A program made the position numbers and the translations under genes. Source: a marine actinobacterium MedAcidi-G2B (GTDB taxonomy: Bacteria > Actinomycetota > Acidimicrobiia > Acidimicrobiales > MedAcidi-G1). From it: a DNA stretch of 64,000 nt. Within the stretch, counting starts at the first letter, position 1. Every line of letters starts with the position of its first letter. The stretch lies in contig JUEO01000001.1 in NCBI GenBank assembly GCA_000817115.1, forward strand, positions 367,884 to 431,883, read 5' to 3'. The notes under the pieces are model-generated. The model was not told where the DNA came from. It made no database searches and worked only from the letters and a program-made list of their open reading frames with translations. Shown in pieces: positions 9,515 through 17,548 of the stretch.

Positions 9515-9547
9515 CCCCATCCGAATATAGTTAAACACTATAAGGGG
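9515..9547. promoter_or_regulatory. Inverted repeat between rpmB and fakA-like gene
   Basis: The divergent gap holds TATAGT (9526-9531) and ACTATA (9537-9542) around a 5-base loop, flanked by CCCC (9515-9518) and GGGG (9544-9547). Read on the minus strand, TATAGT or TATATT could be a -10 box for rpmB, so the symmetry may be a promoter, an operator or a short hairpin. Sequence alone does not decide. Confidence 0.3.
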
Positions 9548-9643
9548 AACTCAGTAAGGCTAGGGGGTTTTAGGTCCTTACTCCAACTCTTTCATTGCAT
9601 AGATGGATGGTCAGAGCGAACTGGGTGAGTACGCTAAACATTT

Positions 9644-11284
9644 GTGACTATTACTTCTCACCTCGAGGCGAAGGAACTTCGCTATTTCATGAATCAATTT
9701 TTTGCTGCTTTAGTGGCTCACCGAGAGGCGCTGAACATGCTTAACGTTTATCCCGTTCCTGATGGGGACACGGGTACGAACATGTCGATGACAGCAGAGT
9801 CGGTAGTCAACGCTCTGAAAGAAATTCCTGAAGAGGCTGAAATCACAGAAATCACCTCTTCTATAGCGCATGGATCGCTAATGGGAGCAAGAGGAAATTC
9901 TGGCGTAATACTTTCTCAAGTTCTTCGAGCTTTTTCATCAGAGGTTGGAATCTCTGGAGTTCTTGATGCTTCGTCTACTGCGAGAGGACTCAGCGAAGCC
10001 GCAAAGGCTGCTTATGGCGCTGTCATGACACCAGTAGAAGGGACGATCTTGACGGTGGTCAGAGAATCTTCTGAAGCTGCAGAAAAAGCATATGAAGAAG
10101 GTGGAGATCTGCTCACTGTGGTTGAGGCTGCACTTGAACGCGGGAAGGACGCATTAGCCCGCACCCCAGAGATGCTTCCAGTGCTCGCAGAGGCAGGGGT
10201 AGTGGATGCAGGCGGAAGTGGTTTTTTACTTCTGCTGGATGCATTGTTGAATGTTCTAGATGGCCGTCCTTTGCCCGAAGCTCCAGAAGTCAACACTTCT
10301 TCAGCAACAAATTTCCATTCTGAAGCTTCAGAGTCCCTGATTGAGGGACCTCGATATGAGGTGATGTATTTCCTAGAAGCCGATGATGATCAAATTCCAT
10401 CTTTCAAAGAAGCATGGAGCGAGTTGGGGGATTCAATTGTCGTAGTCGGGGGAGACCGAACGTGGAATTGCCATGTCCACACAGATGATGTTGGAGCAGC
10501 TATAGAAGCGGGAATTGAAATAGGGCGACCTTACAAAATCCGAGTTTCAGACCTTCTCGAAGAAGCTGAGGAACAGGCATGGGTGAGAGAGCAAATTGCT
10601 GGTGACCAAGAGGATCCCACAGGACCACCGGTGCCTTGCGCAGTTGTGGCAGTGGCAAATGGTGTTGGAATCGTCGACATCTTTCGATCTCTAGGAGTTC
10701 AGAAAGTAATAGTTGGGGGACAGTCAATGAATCCTTCAACAGAACAGTTGCTTGATGCCGTTGAAGCAGTACCTGCCGATGAAGTAGTGATACTTCCAAA
10801 CAATGGAAATATTATTCCAGTGGCAGAGCAAGTGAATGAGCAAACCTCAAAAACTGTTCGGGTTATTCGAACGAAAGGGATAACTGAAGGATTTGCCTCT
10901 CTTCTGGAATATGACCCGCAAGGAACAGCAGAAGAAAATCTAGAAGGCATGACAGCAGCGGCTTCTCAAGTTGTTGCTGGAGAGATAACCATCGCTGTAA
11001 GAGACTCTGGAAGTGATGCAGGTGACATTTCTGAAGGTGACTACTTGGGTCTTTCAGAAGGCAAAGTTAAAGTCATCACAGACTCACTCTTCAAAGCTGC
11101 AACTCAGTTAATTGGTCAACTCATTGATGATCATGAACTCGTTACATTGATTACTGGAGCAGAAGCAGAAGACTCTATTACCGAAGAGATTGTTGCCTGG
11201 ATCGAAGAAAAGCATCCAATGGTTGAAGTAGAAACTCATTTTGGGGGACAGCCCTTGTATCCATATTTTCTGGGAATTGAATAG
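9644..11284 (+). CDS. fakA: DAK2/DhaL domain kinase, FakA/YloV-like
   Basis: This 546-residue protein has an N-terminal DhaL (DAK2) nucleotide-binding domain with NVYPVPDGDTGTNM near residue 38, whose Asp residues bind Mg2+, and SLMGARGNSGVILSQ near 85. A middle domain and a C-terminal DegV-like domain follow, which is the architecture of fatty acid kinase FakA. FakA phosphorylates exogenous fatty acids bound by a FakB partner; no FakB gene is in the window. The start is GTG. It is 9 bases upstream of recG, an order shared with many Gram-positive bacteria. Function as a fatty-acid kinase is by family. Confidence 0.82.
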   Translation: MTITSHLEAKELRYFMNQFFAALVAHREALNMLNVYPVPDGDTGTNMSMTAESVVNALKEIPEEAEITEITSSIAHGSLMGARGNSGVILSQVLRAFSSEVGISGVLDASSTARGLSEAAKAAYGAVMTPVEGTILTVVRESSEAAEKAYEEGGDLLTVVEAALERGKDALARTPEMLPVLAEAGVVDAGGSGFLLLLDALLNVLDGRPLPEAPEVNTSSATNFHSEASESLIEGPRYEVMYFLEADDDQIPSFKEAWSELGDSIVVVGGDRTWNCHVHTDDVGAAIEAGIEIGRPYKIRVSDLLEEAEEQAWVREQIAGDQEDPTGPPVPCAVVAVANGVGIVDIFRSLGVQKVIVGGQSMNPSTEQLLDAVEAVPADEVVILPNNGNIIPVAEQVNEQTSKTVRVIRTKGITEGFASLLEYDPQGTAEENLEGMTAAASQVVAGEITIAVRDSGSDAGDISEGDYLGLSEGKVKVITDSLFKAATQLIGQLIDDHELVTLITGAEAEDSITEEIVAWIEEKHPMVEVETHFGGQPLYPYFLGIE

Positions 11285-11293
11285 AGAGACGTA

Positions 11294-13420
11294 GTGACTG
11301 ATAAAGGAGTCACTCTCGGGGAACTAAAAGAGCGACCTGTCACCGATCTTCATGGTGTTAGTTCGAGAAAAGCTGAAATGCTTGAAAAAATTGAAGTCAG
11401 GTCAGTTCTGGATCTGATAACGGTATATCCAAGAAGGTATATCGATCGCAGCAAGCAGACCACTATCACCGATCTGACTGTAGGCGAAGAAGGCATGGTG
11501 TTAGTAGCAGTTTCAAAGGTTTCAATTCGGCGAATGCGCAACCGCCGCTCGTTAGTTGAAGTAACCGTGAAAGACGAAACAGGTCGGATGAAACTGGTTT
11601 TTTTTAATCAACCCTGGCGAAGTAAGCAACTAACCGAAGATAAAGAGTTAATAATTTTTGGACGCCTAGATCTATACCAAGGTAACAAACAGATGACGAA
11701 TCCACTTGTTGATCTTGTAGGAGACCGAACAGGAAGGATCGTCGCTGTTTATCCACAGTCAGAAGTTGCTGGAGTGCAGAGTTGGGATCTAGATGCGTTG
11801 GTAGCAGAAGCATTGCGTCGTGTTATGAAAGTAAGAGGCTTCGAGGATCCAGTCCCAAAAGAAATAAGAAAAAGTTATCGTCTCGTTGATCGGTCTACAG
11901 CATTTCTTCAAATCCACCGACCTGGATCAATGCAAGAAGTGGCTGAAGCTCGAAGACGACTTGTATTTGATGAGCTTTTACGCATCCAACTCGAGTTAGT
12001 GCAACGAAAAGTCCAATTAGAGAGATCAGCTAAGGGGATTAGCCATAATGTTTCTGGGTTTTTAACAACAGCCTTCCTTGAGCAACTTCCGTATATTTTG
12101 ACGGATGCTCAAAAAAGAGTCATAGATGAAATTTCAACTGACCTAAAAAAAGACTTACCGATGCACCGTCTCTTACAGGGAGATGTGGGTTCGGGCAAAA
12201 CAGTAGTAGCAGTGACTGCTTTACTTTCTGCAGTGCAAGGCGGCCATCAGGGAGCATTCATGGCGCCAACAGAGGTGCTGGCTGAGCAGCATTATTTAGG
12301 CATTTCGGACCTATTGCAAAATATGAACGTTGAAGATGATTCAACTCTGCTTGGACAACGTCCTTTACGAGTAGAACTTTTAACGAGTAGTGCATCATCA
12401 AATCAAAGGAAATTGATAGTTGAAAAACTTGCAAACGGAGGTGTTGACATAGTTGTGGGAACGCATGCACTAATTCAGGATGAGATCTCATTTTCCTCAT
12501 TAGGGGTTGTCGTTATTGATGAACAACATCGGTTCGGCGTAGATCAAAGAGCAGCGTTACGTGAGAAACAGTCTGATGGCAGGGCTCCTGATGTCTTGGT
12601 TATGACTGCTACACCAATTCCGCGGACGGCGGCGATGACTGTTTATGGAGATCTTGATGTTTCGATTCTTGACGAGATGCCATTAGGGAGAACTTCTATT
12701 GAAACGTTTTGGATAAAAGAAGAACAAGCAGCATGGGATTTAATTCGTGGAGAAGTTAAAGAAGGAAGGCAAGCGTATGTTGTGTGCCCGTTGATTGATG
12801 AGTCTGATTCTTTGAATGTTCGTTCTGCTGAAGAAACGTTTACCCGACTATCAGAAGAAGTATTTTCTGACTTGCGTGTTGAATTATTACATGGACGGAT
12901 TAAGCCGAATGAAAAAAATAAGGTAATGGAAAAATTTCGCCGGGGTGAAACAGACATACTTATAGCGACCACAGTTATAGAAGTCGGAGTAGACGTTCCC
13001 AATGCCACAGTGATGGTTGTTTTAGATGCATACAGATTCGGAATAGCACAACTTCATCAATTACGAGGAAGAGTTGGACGCGGTTCAAGTCCTAGCACTT
13101 GTTTTCTTGTTGGTGAAGCTGGAACAGTAGTTGGGGAAGAACGCCTTAAGGCATTGGTTCAAACTACAGATGGATTCGAATTAGCTGAAGTGGATCTTGA
13201 GTTACGCGGAGAAGGAACAATCATGGCAGACCGCCAGAAGGGGCGTAACGATTTACGACTAGCTTCTTTAAGAAGGGACCGGGAGTGGGTGGAGATTGCC
13301 CGCGAGGTCGCAACGGACATAGTTAGCGAGGATCCTGACCTAAACAGTCATATAGGTTTGAGAAATGAAATTTCCACAGTGCTTCAAGAGTCTGATGGGG
13401 AATACTTACTTAAATCATGA
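11294..13420 (+). CDS. recG: ATP-dependent DNA helicase RecG
   Basis: RecG remodels stalled replication forks and branched DNA. The 708-residue product has the N-terminal wedge (OB-fold) domain around 60-160. The helicase core follows, with Walker A GDVGSGKTVVA near residue 297, motif II DEQHRFG near 412, the TATPIPRT motif III, and motif VI around QLRGRVGRG near 595. The start is GTG, 9 bases after the FakA-like gene. Its 3' end faces the small minus-strand zinc-ribbon gene at 13438. All helicase motifs are intact. Confidence 0.96.
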   Translation: MTDKGVTLGELKERPVTDLHGVSSRKAEMLEKIEVRSVLDLITVYPRRYIDRSKQTTITDLTVGEEGMVLVAVSKVSIRRMRNRRSLVEVTVKDETGRMKLVFFNQPWRSKQLTEDKELIIFGRLDLYQGNKQMTNPLVDLVGDRTGRIVAVYPQSEVAGVQSWDLDALVAEALRRVMKVRGFEDPVPKEIRKSYRLVDRSTAFLQIHRPGSMQEVAEARRRLVFDELLRIQLELVQRKVQLERSAKGISHNVSGFLTTAFLEQLPYILTDAQKRVIDEISTDLKKDLPMHRLLQGDVGSGKTVVAVTALLSAVQGGHQGAFMAPTEVLAEQHYLGISDLLQNMNVEDDSTLLGQRPLRVELLTSSASSNQRKLIVEKLANGGVDIVVGTHALIQDEISFSSLGVVVIDEQHRFGVDQRAALREKQSDGRAPDVLVMTATPIPRTAAMTVYGDLDVSILDEMPLGRTSIETFWIKEEQAAWDLIRGEVKEGRQAYVVCPLIDESDSLNVRSAEETFTRLSEEVFSDLRVELLHGRIKPNEKNKVMEKFRRGETDILIATTVIEVGVDVPNATVMVVLDAYRFGIAQLHQLRGRVGRGSSPSTCFLVGEAGTVVGEERLKALVQTTDGFELAEVDLELRGEGTIMADRQKGRNDLRLASLRRDREWVEIAREVATDIVSEDPDLNSHIGLRNEISTVLQESDGEYLLKS

Positions 13421-13437
13421 GAATTGCTAGACGAAAT

Positions 13438-13617
13438 CTATTCGTAGTCATTTCGCCCTTCATTATCTGATTCTGAAAGAACCATATCCCACCGGTCAAG
13501 GCAGTCTCTGCAACGATAGGCAACTGAATCACCCGGCTCAAAATCTGAGTCTGGGTGAGGGAGCATATGACACAGCCCACCGCAGTCAATGCAGATTATT
13601 GTTTGTGGAGCTTTCAT
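13438..13617 (-). CDS. Small zinc-ribbon protein (59 aa)
   Basis: Reading the minus strand from the ATG at 13615-13617 gives a 59-residue ORF ending at TAG 13438-13440. It begins MKAPQTIICIDCGGLCH and contains a second pair YRCRDCLDRW, so C9, C12, C36 and C39 can form a zinc ribbon; the tail is acidic. Because it is just under 60 residues, size-limited gene callers will miss it. It lies antiparallel between recG and rsmD, and its start is 22 bases from the rsmD ATG. Small zinc-ribbon genes at this kind of position are known in actinobacteria, but I cannot name a function. Confidence 0.7.
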   Translation of the reverse strand: MKAPQTIICIDCGGLCHMLPHPDSDFEPGDSVAYRCRDCLDRWDMVLSESDNEGRNDYE

Positions 13618-13638
13618 TTAAAGCACCATACTGTTGGT

Positions 13639-14169
13639 ATGAGAGTAGTTGCAGGCACGCTAAAAGGACGAAACCTAGAATCTCCCAAAGACACCAGAAT
13701 CCGCCCGACCAGTGATCGTGTCCGTGAGGCGACCTTCAATGCTCTTTACAGCATAAATGCAATAGAAAATGAGCGAGTCCTTGACCTATTTGCAGGATCC
13801 GGTGCCCTAGGAATAGAAGCTTTATCTCGGGGCTCCACTCATGCCGTATTTGTTGAGAAGTCCTCGGTCAATGCACAACTTGTAAAGAGAAACATTGAAA
13901 AATGTGGACTTTCGAACCAGACGGAGGTCCATGTTGCAGATGGGATGACTTGGCTAGCTAAAAATTCAGGGCCATGGGACTTAGCGCTACTTGACCCTCC
14001 ATATGATTTTGAAGATTGGGAAAACCTGTTTCAGATCCTTGACGCTCAAGTAGTTGTAATAGAATCAAATCGAGAAATTAACCCAGGAATTGGTTGGCAT
14101 GTTCAAAGAAGTAGACAATACGGGGCTACCGTGGTGTTATTGGTTATAAGAGACCAGAAAGAGAAGTAG
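13639..14169 (+). CDS. rsmD: 16S rRNA (guanine966-N2)-methyltransferase RsmD
   Basis: RsmD methylates G966 of 16S rRNA using S-adenosylmethionine. The 176-residue product from the ATG at 13639 starts MRVVAGTLKGR, the usual N-terminus. It carries RPTSDRVREATFNAL, the SAM loop VLDLFAGSGALGIEAL near residue 48, and the catalytic LLDPPYDF motif (NPPY class) near 117. A longer reading from 13555 adds 28 unconserved residues that cross the minus-strand zinc-ribbon gene, so I reject it. coaD follows after 26 bases, which matches the common rsmD-coaD pair. Confidence 0.93.
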   Translation: MRVVAGTLKGRNLESPKDTRIRPTSDRVREATFNALYSINAIENERVLDLFAGSGALGIEALSRGSTHAVFVEKSSVNAQLVKRNIEKCGLSNQTEVHVADGMTWLAKNSGPWDLALLDPPYDFEDWENLFQILDAQVVVIESNREINPGIGWHVQRSRQYGATVVLLVIRDQKEK

Positions 14170-14195
14170 ATCATAGGAAAAGGGGGTTTGGCCAA

Positions 14196-14675
14196 ATGAC
14201 CTGCGTTTTATATCCCGGTTCGTTTGACCCGATTCATAACGGACATGTAGAGATGGTTGAGACTGCGGCTTCATTATTTGATGACGTAGTCGTGGGAACT
14301 CTAATGAATCCTTCTAAAGGAGGGGGGCTTTTCTCCCTTGAAGAACGTATGGGTTTACTGGACGAATGTTTTGAACATTTGCCAAACGTTAGAACAACGA
14401 TGTTTGATGGACTTGTCGTCACATTGGCCAAAGAAGAGGGAGTTGATTTCATAATCAAAGGCCTTAGGGCGGTGTCTGATTTTGAGTCTGAATTACAGAT
14501 GGCTCAAACTAATTTGGCTATTTCTGGAGTTCACACTCTCTTTCTCCCAACGGCTTCTCGACGATCCTTTTTGGCTTCGGGCTTGATACGGGAAGTAGCT
14601 CGACTTGGAGGAAATGTAGAAGATATGGTGCCGGAACCTGTTTACAGGAGGCTGAAGGAGAAGCTGCCATCGTGA
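14196..14675 (+). CDS. coaD: Phosphopantetheine adenylyltransferase
   Basis: CoaD transfers AMP from ATP to 4'-phosphopantetheine, the penultimate step of coenzyme A synthesis. The 159-residue product has the nucleotidyltransferase motif YPGSFDPIHNGH near residue 6, IIKGLRAVSDFESELQMA near 90, and a C-terminal SSGLIRE-equivalent (LASGLIREVA). Length is the family standard. The stop overlaps the GTG of the next gene by 4 bases, so the genes are translationally coupled. Confidence 0.96.
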   Translation: MTCVLYPGSFDPIHNGHVEMVETAASLFDDVVVGTLMNPSKGGGLFSLEERMGLLDECFEHLPNVRTTMFDGLVVTLAKEEGVDFIIKGLRAVSDFESELQMAQTNLAISGVHTLFLPTASRRSFLASGLIREVARLGGNVEDMVPEPVYRRLKEKLPS

Positions 14676-15295
14676 CAGACGATTTTTCTCAATCATCAGC
14701 ACCTGATCCCTACAGGCCTCCTCAGGTTGAAGCAATCCTAAGAGAGGCACGCGACATCATTGAAAATGCTAGAGCTATGCCGTTATCAGCCTCTTCCATG
14801 GTCAACAAGGAAGAGCTTCTAGACATGATTGATGAAGCGATGCGGAGGCTTCCAGATGACTTACGTAACGCTCGTTGGTTATTGAAGGAACGAGAAGAGT
14901 TTCTTGCCAAGGTAACTCGTGAAGGGGACGAAATTCTTGAGTTGGCTCGATCTCGTGCTGAACGTTTGGTGCAACGAACTGAGGTGGTTAGAACTGCAGA
15001 ACAAACAGCAAGACGTTTAGTGGAAACCGCTAGAGAAGAAAGTCGTCGAATGAGATTAGAAACAGAAGATTATTGTGATCAAAAGTTGAAGAATTTTGAA
15101 TCAACTCTTGGTCAAGCTCGGGATGTTATCGCCACTGGACGTCGGAAACTGCAGGAAACAGAAACCGAACGCAACCAAGAAATTGGAGCCTCGGAAGTTT
15201 CTAACCTAGATGGGGGCGGTTCATCAGATAGCGGGTCAACTTCAAGTACCGCACTTTTCGATTGGGATAGCGCTTTAGGTGATGATGGCTTCTAA
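14672..15295 (+). CDS. Coiled-coil hypothetical protein (DivIVA/AtpF-like helices)
   Basis: This 207-residue protein is mostly charged helix. A helical region at about 20-70 is followed by a long coiled coil (about 75-170) rich in Glu, Arg and Ala, then a Ser/Gly-rich low-complexity tail. It resembles the coiled-coil proteins found between coaD and yceD in many actinobacteria, which are often annotated as ATP-synthase-B-like or DivIVA-like. There is no membrane segment or catalytic motif. The GTG start overlaps coaD, and the 3' end overlaps the YceD gene by 17 bases. A structural or envelope-linked role is a guess. Confidence 0.72.
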   Translation: MTDDFSQSSAPDPYRPPQVEAILREARDIIENARAMPLSASSMVNKEELLDMIDEAMRRLPDDLRNARWLLKEREEFLAKVTREGDEILELARSRAERLVQRTEVVRTAEQTARRLVETAREESRRMRLETEDYCDQKLKNFESTLGQARDVIATGRRKLQETETERNQEIGASEVSNLDGGGSSDSGSTSSTALFDWDSALGDDGF

Positions 15296-15875
15296 TCAAT
15301 CAACGGGAGAAGATCTTATTTTCCCGTTATCAATGCTTCATAAGCGACCAGAGAAAACTCATGAGATCAAGAATCACGCGTTTCTTGAGGATTTAAGAAT
15401 TTCTGCAGCTCATGTTGTTGATGGACAGGTTCAACTTGATCTGGAAATACAGCTAAGTCAAGAAGATGTCTTAGTCTCTGGAAAGGTTTCCGCAAAGTGG
15501 AGCGGAGAGTGTCGACGATGCATCGAGGAAGTGTCAGGTGTTTTGGATCTTGCAATAGATGAGGTTTTTCGTGCAGGTAGCAGTTCAGAAAGTCAGGTCA
15601 AATTTGAAGTTGAAGACGCCTTTCCTTTCAAGGAAATAAATGGAGAGCAGATAGTTGACTTAGAAGAAGTTGTGCGAGACTCGGTCTTGCTGACGCTTCC
15701 ATTCTCTCCTCTTTGTTCCGAGGAATGCTTAGGTCCTGATCCAGAAAGGTTCCCGACAAAGAATTCCGTTGGTGAAGAAGATATGGACTTACCTCCCAAG
15801 AAAGACCCCCGGTGGGCAGTGCTTGATCAGCTAAAAACAGACAGTGGCATTCCCTCGGAAGGCACAGTCGCCTAA
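15279..15875 (+). CDS. yceD: YceD family (DUF177) protein, 23S rRNA accumulation protein
   Basis: This 198-residue acidic protein of the DUF177/YceD family is needed for 23S rRNA accumulation in plants and E. coli. The core cysteines are in WSGECRRCIEEV near residue 72 and LCSEECLGPDPE near 145, with the LPPKKDPRWAVLDQL C-terminal signature. The exact start is uncertain because GTG-ATG-ATG run in tandem at 15279-15287. yceD directly before rpmF and plsX is a widespread arrangement. Confidence 0.88.
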   Translation: MMMASNQSTGEDLIFPLSMLHKRPEKTHEIKNHAFLEDLRISAAHVVDGQVQLDLEIQLSQEDVLVSGKVSAKWSGECRRCIEEVSGVLDLAIDEVFRAGSSSESQVKFEVEDAFPFKEINGEQIVDLEEVVRDSVLLTLPFSPLCSEECLGPDPERFPTKNSVGEEDMDLPPKKDPRWAVLDQLKTDSGIPSEGTVA

Positions 15876-15912
15876 ATAGTTTTACTTCCGCTAACCTTGC
15901 TAGTTCATTGAA

Positions 15913-15939
15913 TTGAAATTAACTGACGTAACCTATAAG
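15913..15939 (+). promoter_or_regulatory. Candidate promoter for rpmF
   Basis: TTGAAA at 15913-15918 and TATAAG at 15934-15939 are separated by 15 bases, a short but tolerable sigma-70-like spacing, and lie 24 bases before the rpmF ATG. AATTGAA (15911-15917) and TTCAATT (15944-15950) form an inverted pair around it, a motif also seen upstream of acpP. This is only a pattern match. Confidence 0.3.
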
Positions 15940-15962
15940 AGAATTCAATTAAGGACTAAGAA

Positions 15963-16142
15963 ATGGCCGTCCCAAAGAAAAAAACTTCCAAAGCAAAAGG
16001 GAGAAGCCGAAGAGCTTCTAATTGGACCTTAAACGCACCTTCTCGAAGCACTTGCCCTCGATGTGGGGCCATAAAGCGACCTCATCGAGTGTGCGGTAAT
16101 TGTGGCTGGTATGCAGGCCATCAAGCCATTGACGTTGAGTAG
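15963..16142 (+). CDS. rpmF: 50S ribosomal protein L32 (zinc-binding form)
   Basis: L32 is a 59-residue large-subunit protein. It begins MAVPKKKTSKAKGRSRRA and carries CPRCGAIKRPHRVCGNCG near residues 31-48, the four-cysteine zinc ribbon of the C+ form, so like L28 here it depends on zinc. It is one residue under a 60-residue cut-off. AAGGACTAAGAAATG supplies the ribosome site. It precedes plsX, the standard rpmF-plsX pairing. Confidence 0.96.
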   Translation: MAVPKKKTSKAKGRSRRASNWTLNAPSRSTCPRCGAIKRPHRVCGNCGWYAGHQAIDVE

Positions 16143-16170
16143 TAGTAGTTAATGCCGCTTTCGTCACCAA

Positions 16171-17130
16171 TTGGGAGGCGATAAAGCGCCTGAAGAGATT
16201 GTTGCTGGTGCACGACAAGCATCTGAAAATCATGGAATACCAGTAGTTCTCGTTGGGCATCCCGACAAGATTCAAGACCATGGTGACCTTGAGGTAATTC
16301 CTGCCTTGGAATCTATCGCAATGGATGCTGAGCCCGGATCTAGCGTTAGGAAAATGAAAGACTCTTCTCTGGTTCGTGCTGCGGAAGCTGTTAGAGATGG
16401 GAAAGCTTCAGCCATGGTGAGCGCGGGAAATACAGGAGCAACTATGGCTAGTGCTCTTTTGCGCATGGGGAGAATCAAAGGAGTGGCACGTCCCGCTATA
16501 GCGACTTTGCTGCCGACTCCAGGTTCCACATCAACAGTTTTTCTTGATGCGGGAGCTAATGCAGAATGTCGACCTGAATGGCTAGTCCAGTTCGGAAAAA
16601 TGGGGTCTGTTTTTGCTCAACATCGATTAGGCATTTCAGAACCTCGGATAGGACTGCTTTCTATTGGCGAAGAGCCAGGAAAGGGAAGCCCATTTGTTAA
16701 AGAAGCATACGAAGAAATGTCAAAAGCCTCTTGGTCAAGTGAAGTTTTCTTGGGCAATGTAGAGGGACGAGACTTGATGTCTGATGAAGTAGATGTTGTT
16801 GTAACAGATGGCTTCACGGGGAATGTTGCATTAAAAACGCTTGAAGGATCTTTAAAGACTCTGATGATGGCACTTTTTACAGCGTTAGGGGAGAGGCCAG
16901 AGGCAGCGAAAGCGGCAGAGGTACTTAGCCCGGAACTTGGAGATCTTTATAATGTCTTTCATCCAGATTCCTATGGAGGAGCAATGCTTCTAGGGGTAAA
17001 GGGAGTTTGTATCATTAGTCACGGATCCTCCACCGCCTTAGCAATCGAGAATGCCATCAAAGTCGCTTCTGAGATGGTCGAATCAGATGTCGTAGGAAGC
17101 ATCACATCGGCTGTGAGCGAAGAAGCTTAG
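16171..17130 (+). CDS. plsX: Phosphate acyltransferase PlsX (N-terminus apparently incomplete)
   Basis: PlsX makes acyl-phosphate from acyl-ACP at the start of phospholipid synthesis. The 319-residue reading contains MVSAGNTGATMASAL near residue 88, LDAGANAECRPEW near 127, and DGFTGNVALKTLEG near 211. Family members start with about ten residues ending V-D-A-M-G-G-D. Here the only open start is TTG at 16171, giving GGDKAPEE directly, without the first strand and without a visible Shine-Dalgarno. An ATG at 16152 reaches the same GGDKAP motif only if one G of GGGAGG (16173-16178) is removed. This is either a frameshift in the sequence or a truncated start. Confidence 0.88.
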   Translation: MGGDKAPEEIVAGARQASENHGIPVVLVGHPDKIQDHGDLEVIPALESIAMDAEPGSSVRKMKDSSLVRAAEAVRDGKASAMVSAGNTGATMASALLRMGRIKGVARPAIATLLPTPGSTSTVFLDAGANAECRPEWLVQFGKMGSVFAQHRLGISEPRIGLLSIGEEPGKGSPFVKEAYEEMSKASWSSEVFLGNVEGRDLMSDEVDVVVTDGFTGNVALKTLEGSLKTLMMALFTALGERPEAAKAAEVLSPELGDLYNVFHPDSYGGAMLLGVKGVCIISHGSSTALAIENAIKVASEMVESDVVGSITSAVSEEA

Positions 17131-17134
17131 GTAA

Positions 17135-17170
17135 ATTGAATATTTCAATACTTTTCAATATATTTCAATG
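17135..17170. repeat. Phased TTTCAAT repeats upstream of acpP
   Basis: TTTCAATA at 17143-17150, TTTCAATA at 17153-17160 and TTTCAATG at 17163-17170 lie exactly 10 bases apart, one helical turn. ATTGAA at 17135-17140 makes an inverted repeat with the first copy. They lie about 90 bases before the acpP start and just after plsX. A possible -10 box (TAGAAT, 17197-17202) is downstream. They could be an operator for a fatty-acid-synthesis regulator or a curved A/T tract. Confidence 0.5.
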
Positions 17171-17257
17171 CCTGCTGAGCGGTAGTCTTCTTCCGATAGA
17201 ATTACGCATTAATATTTGGCAATGAGTCAAAACAAATAGTTACAGTCCGGAGGAAAC

Positions 17258-17548
17258 ATGCCCGCTGAAACACATACTCAAGGAGACCCCATGAGCCGCG
17301 ATGAAATTCTTACCCTTATAAAGGAAAGACTCGCAGATATTCTAGAAATTGATGCTTCTGAAATAGGAGAAGGCGATTCCTTTGCAGATGACTTAGACGC
17401 AGATTCTTTAGCATTGATAGAACTTGTTGAAGCTATTGAAGAAGAACTAAGCGAACGCACAATAGGATTCAGATTTGAAGATGAAGACCTAGAAGATCTT
17501 CGAACAGTACGTGATGCGGTGGATTATGTCGTTTCCCGTCTTGGCTGA
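17258..17548 (+). CDS. acpP: Acyl carrier protein
   Basis: ACP carries growing acyl chains on a phosphopantetheine arm. The 96-residue acidic protein has the attachment Ser in LDADSLALIELV at residue 50, with helices in the usual order. It is longer than the common 78-82 residues because of an 11-residue leader. Two starts are credible: ATG 17258 after CCGGAGGAAAC, and ATG 17291 (MSRDEIL) after AAGGAGACCCC, which would give the family length. plsX is upstream, and rnc begins inside its 3' end. Confidence 0.93.
   Translation: MPAETHTQGDPMSRDEILTLIKERLADILEIDASEIGEGDSFADDLDADSLALIELVEAIEEELSERTIGFRFEDEDLEDLRTVRDAVDYVVSRLG

Noticed and set aside
13555..13638. 28-residue N-terminal extension of RsmD
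   Set aside because: The family start is MRVVAGTLKGR; the extension overlaps the antisense zinc-ribbon gene and has no conserved sequence.
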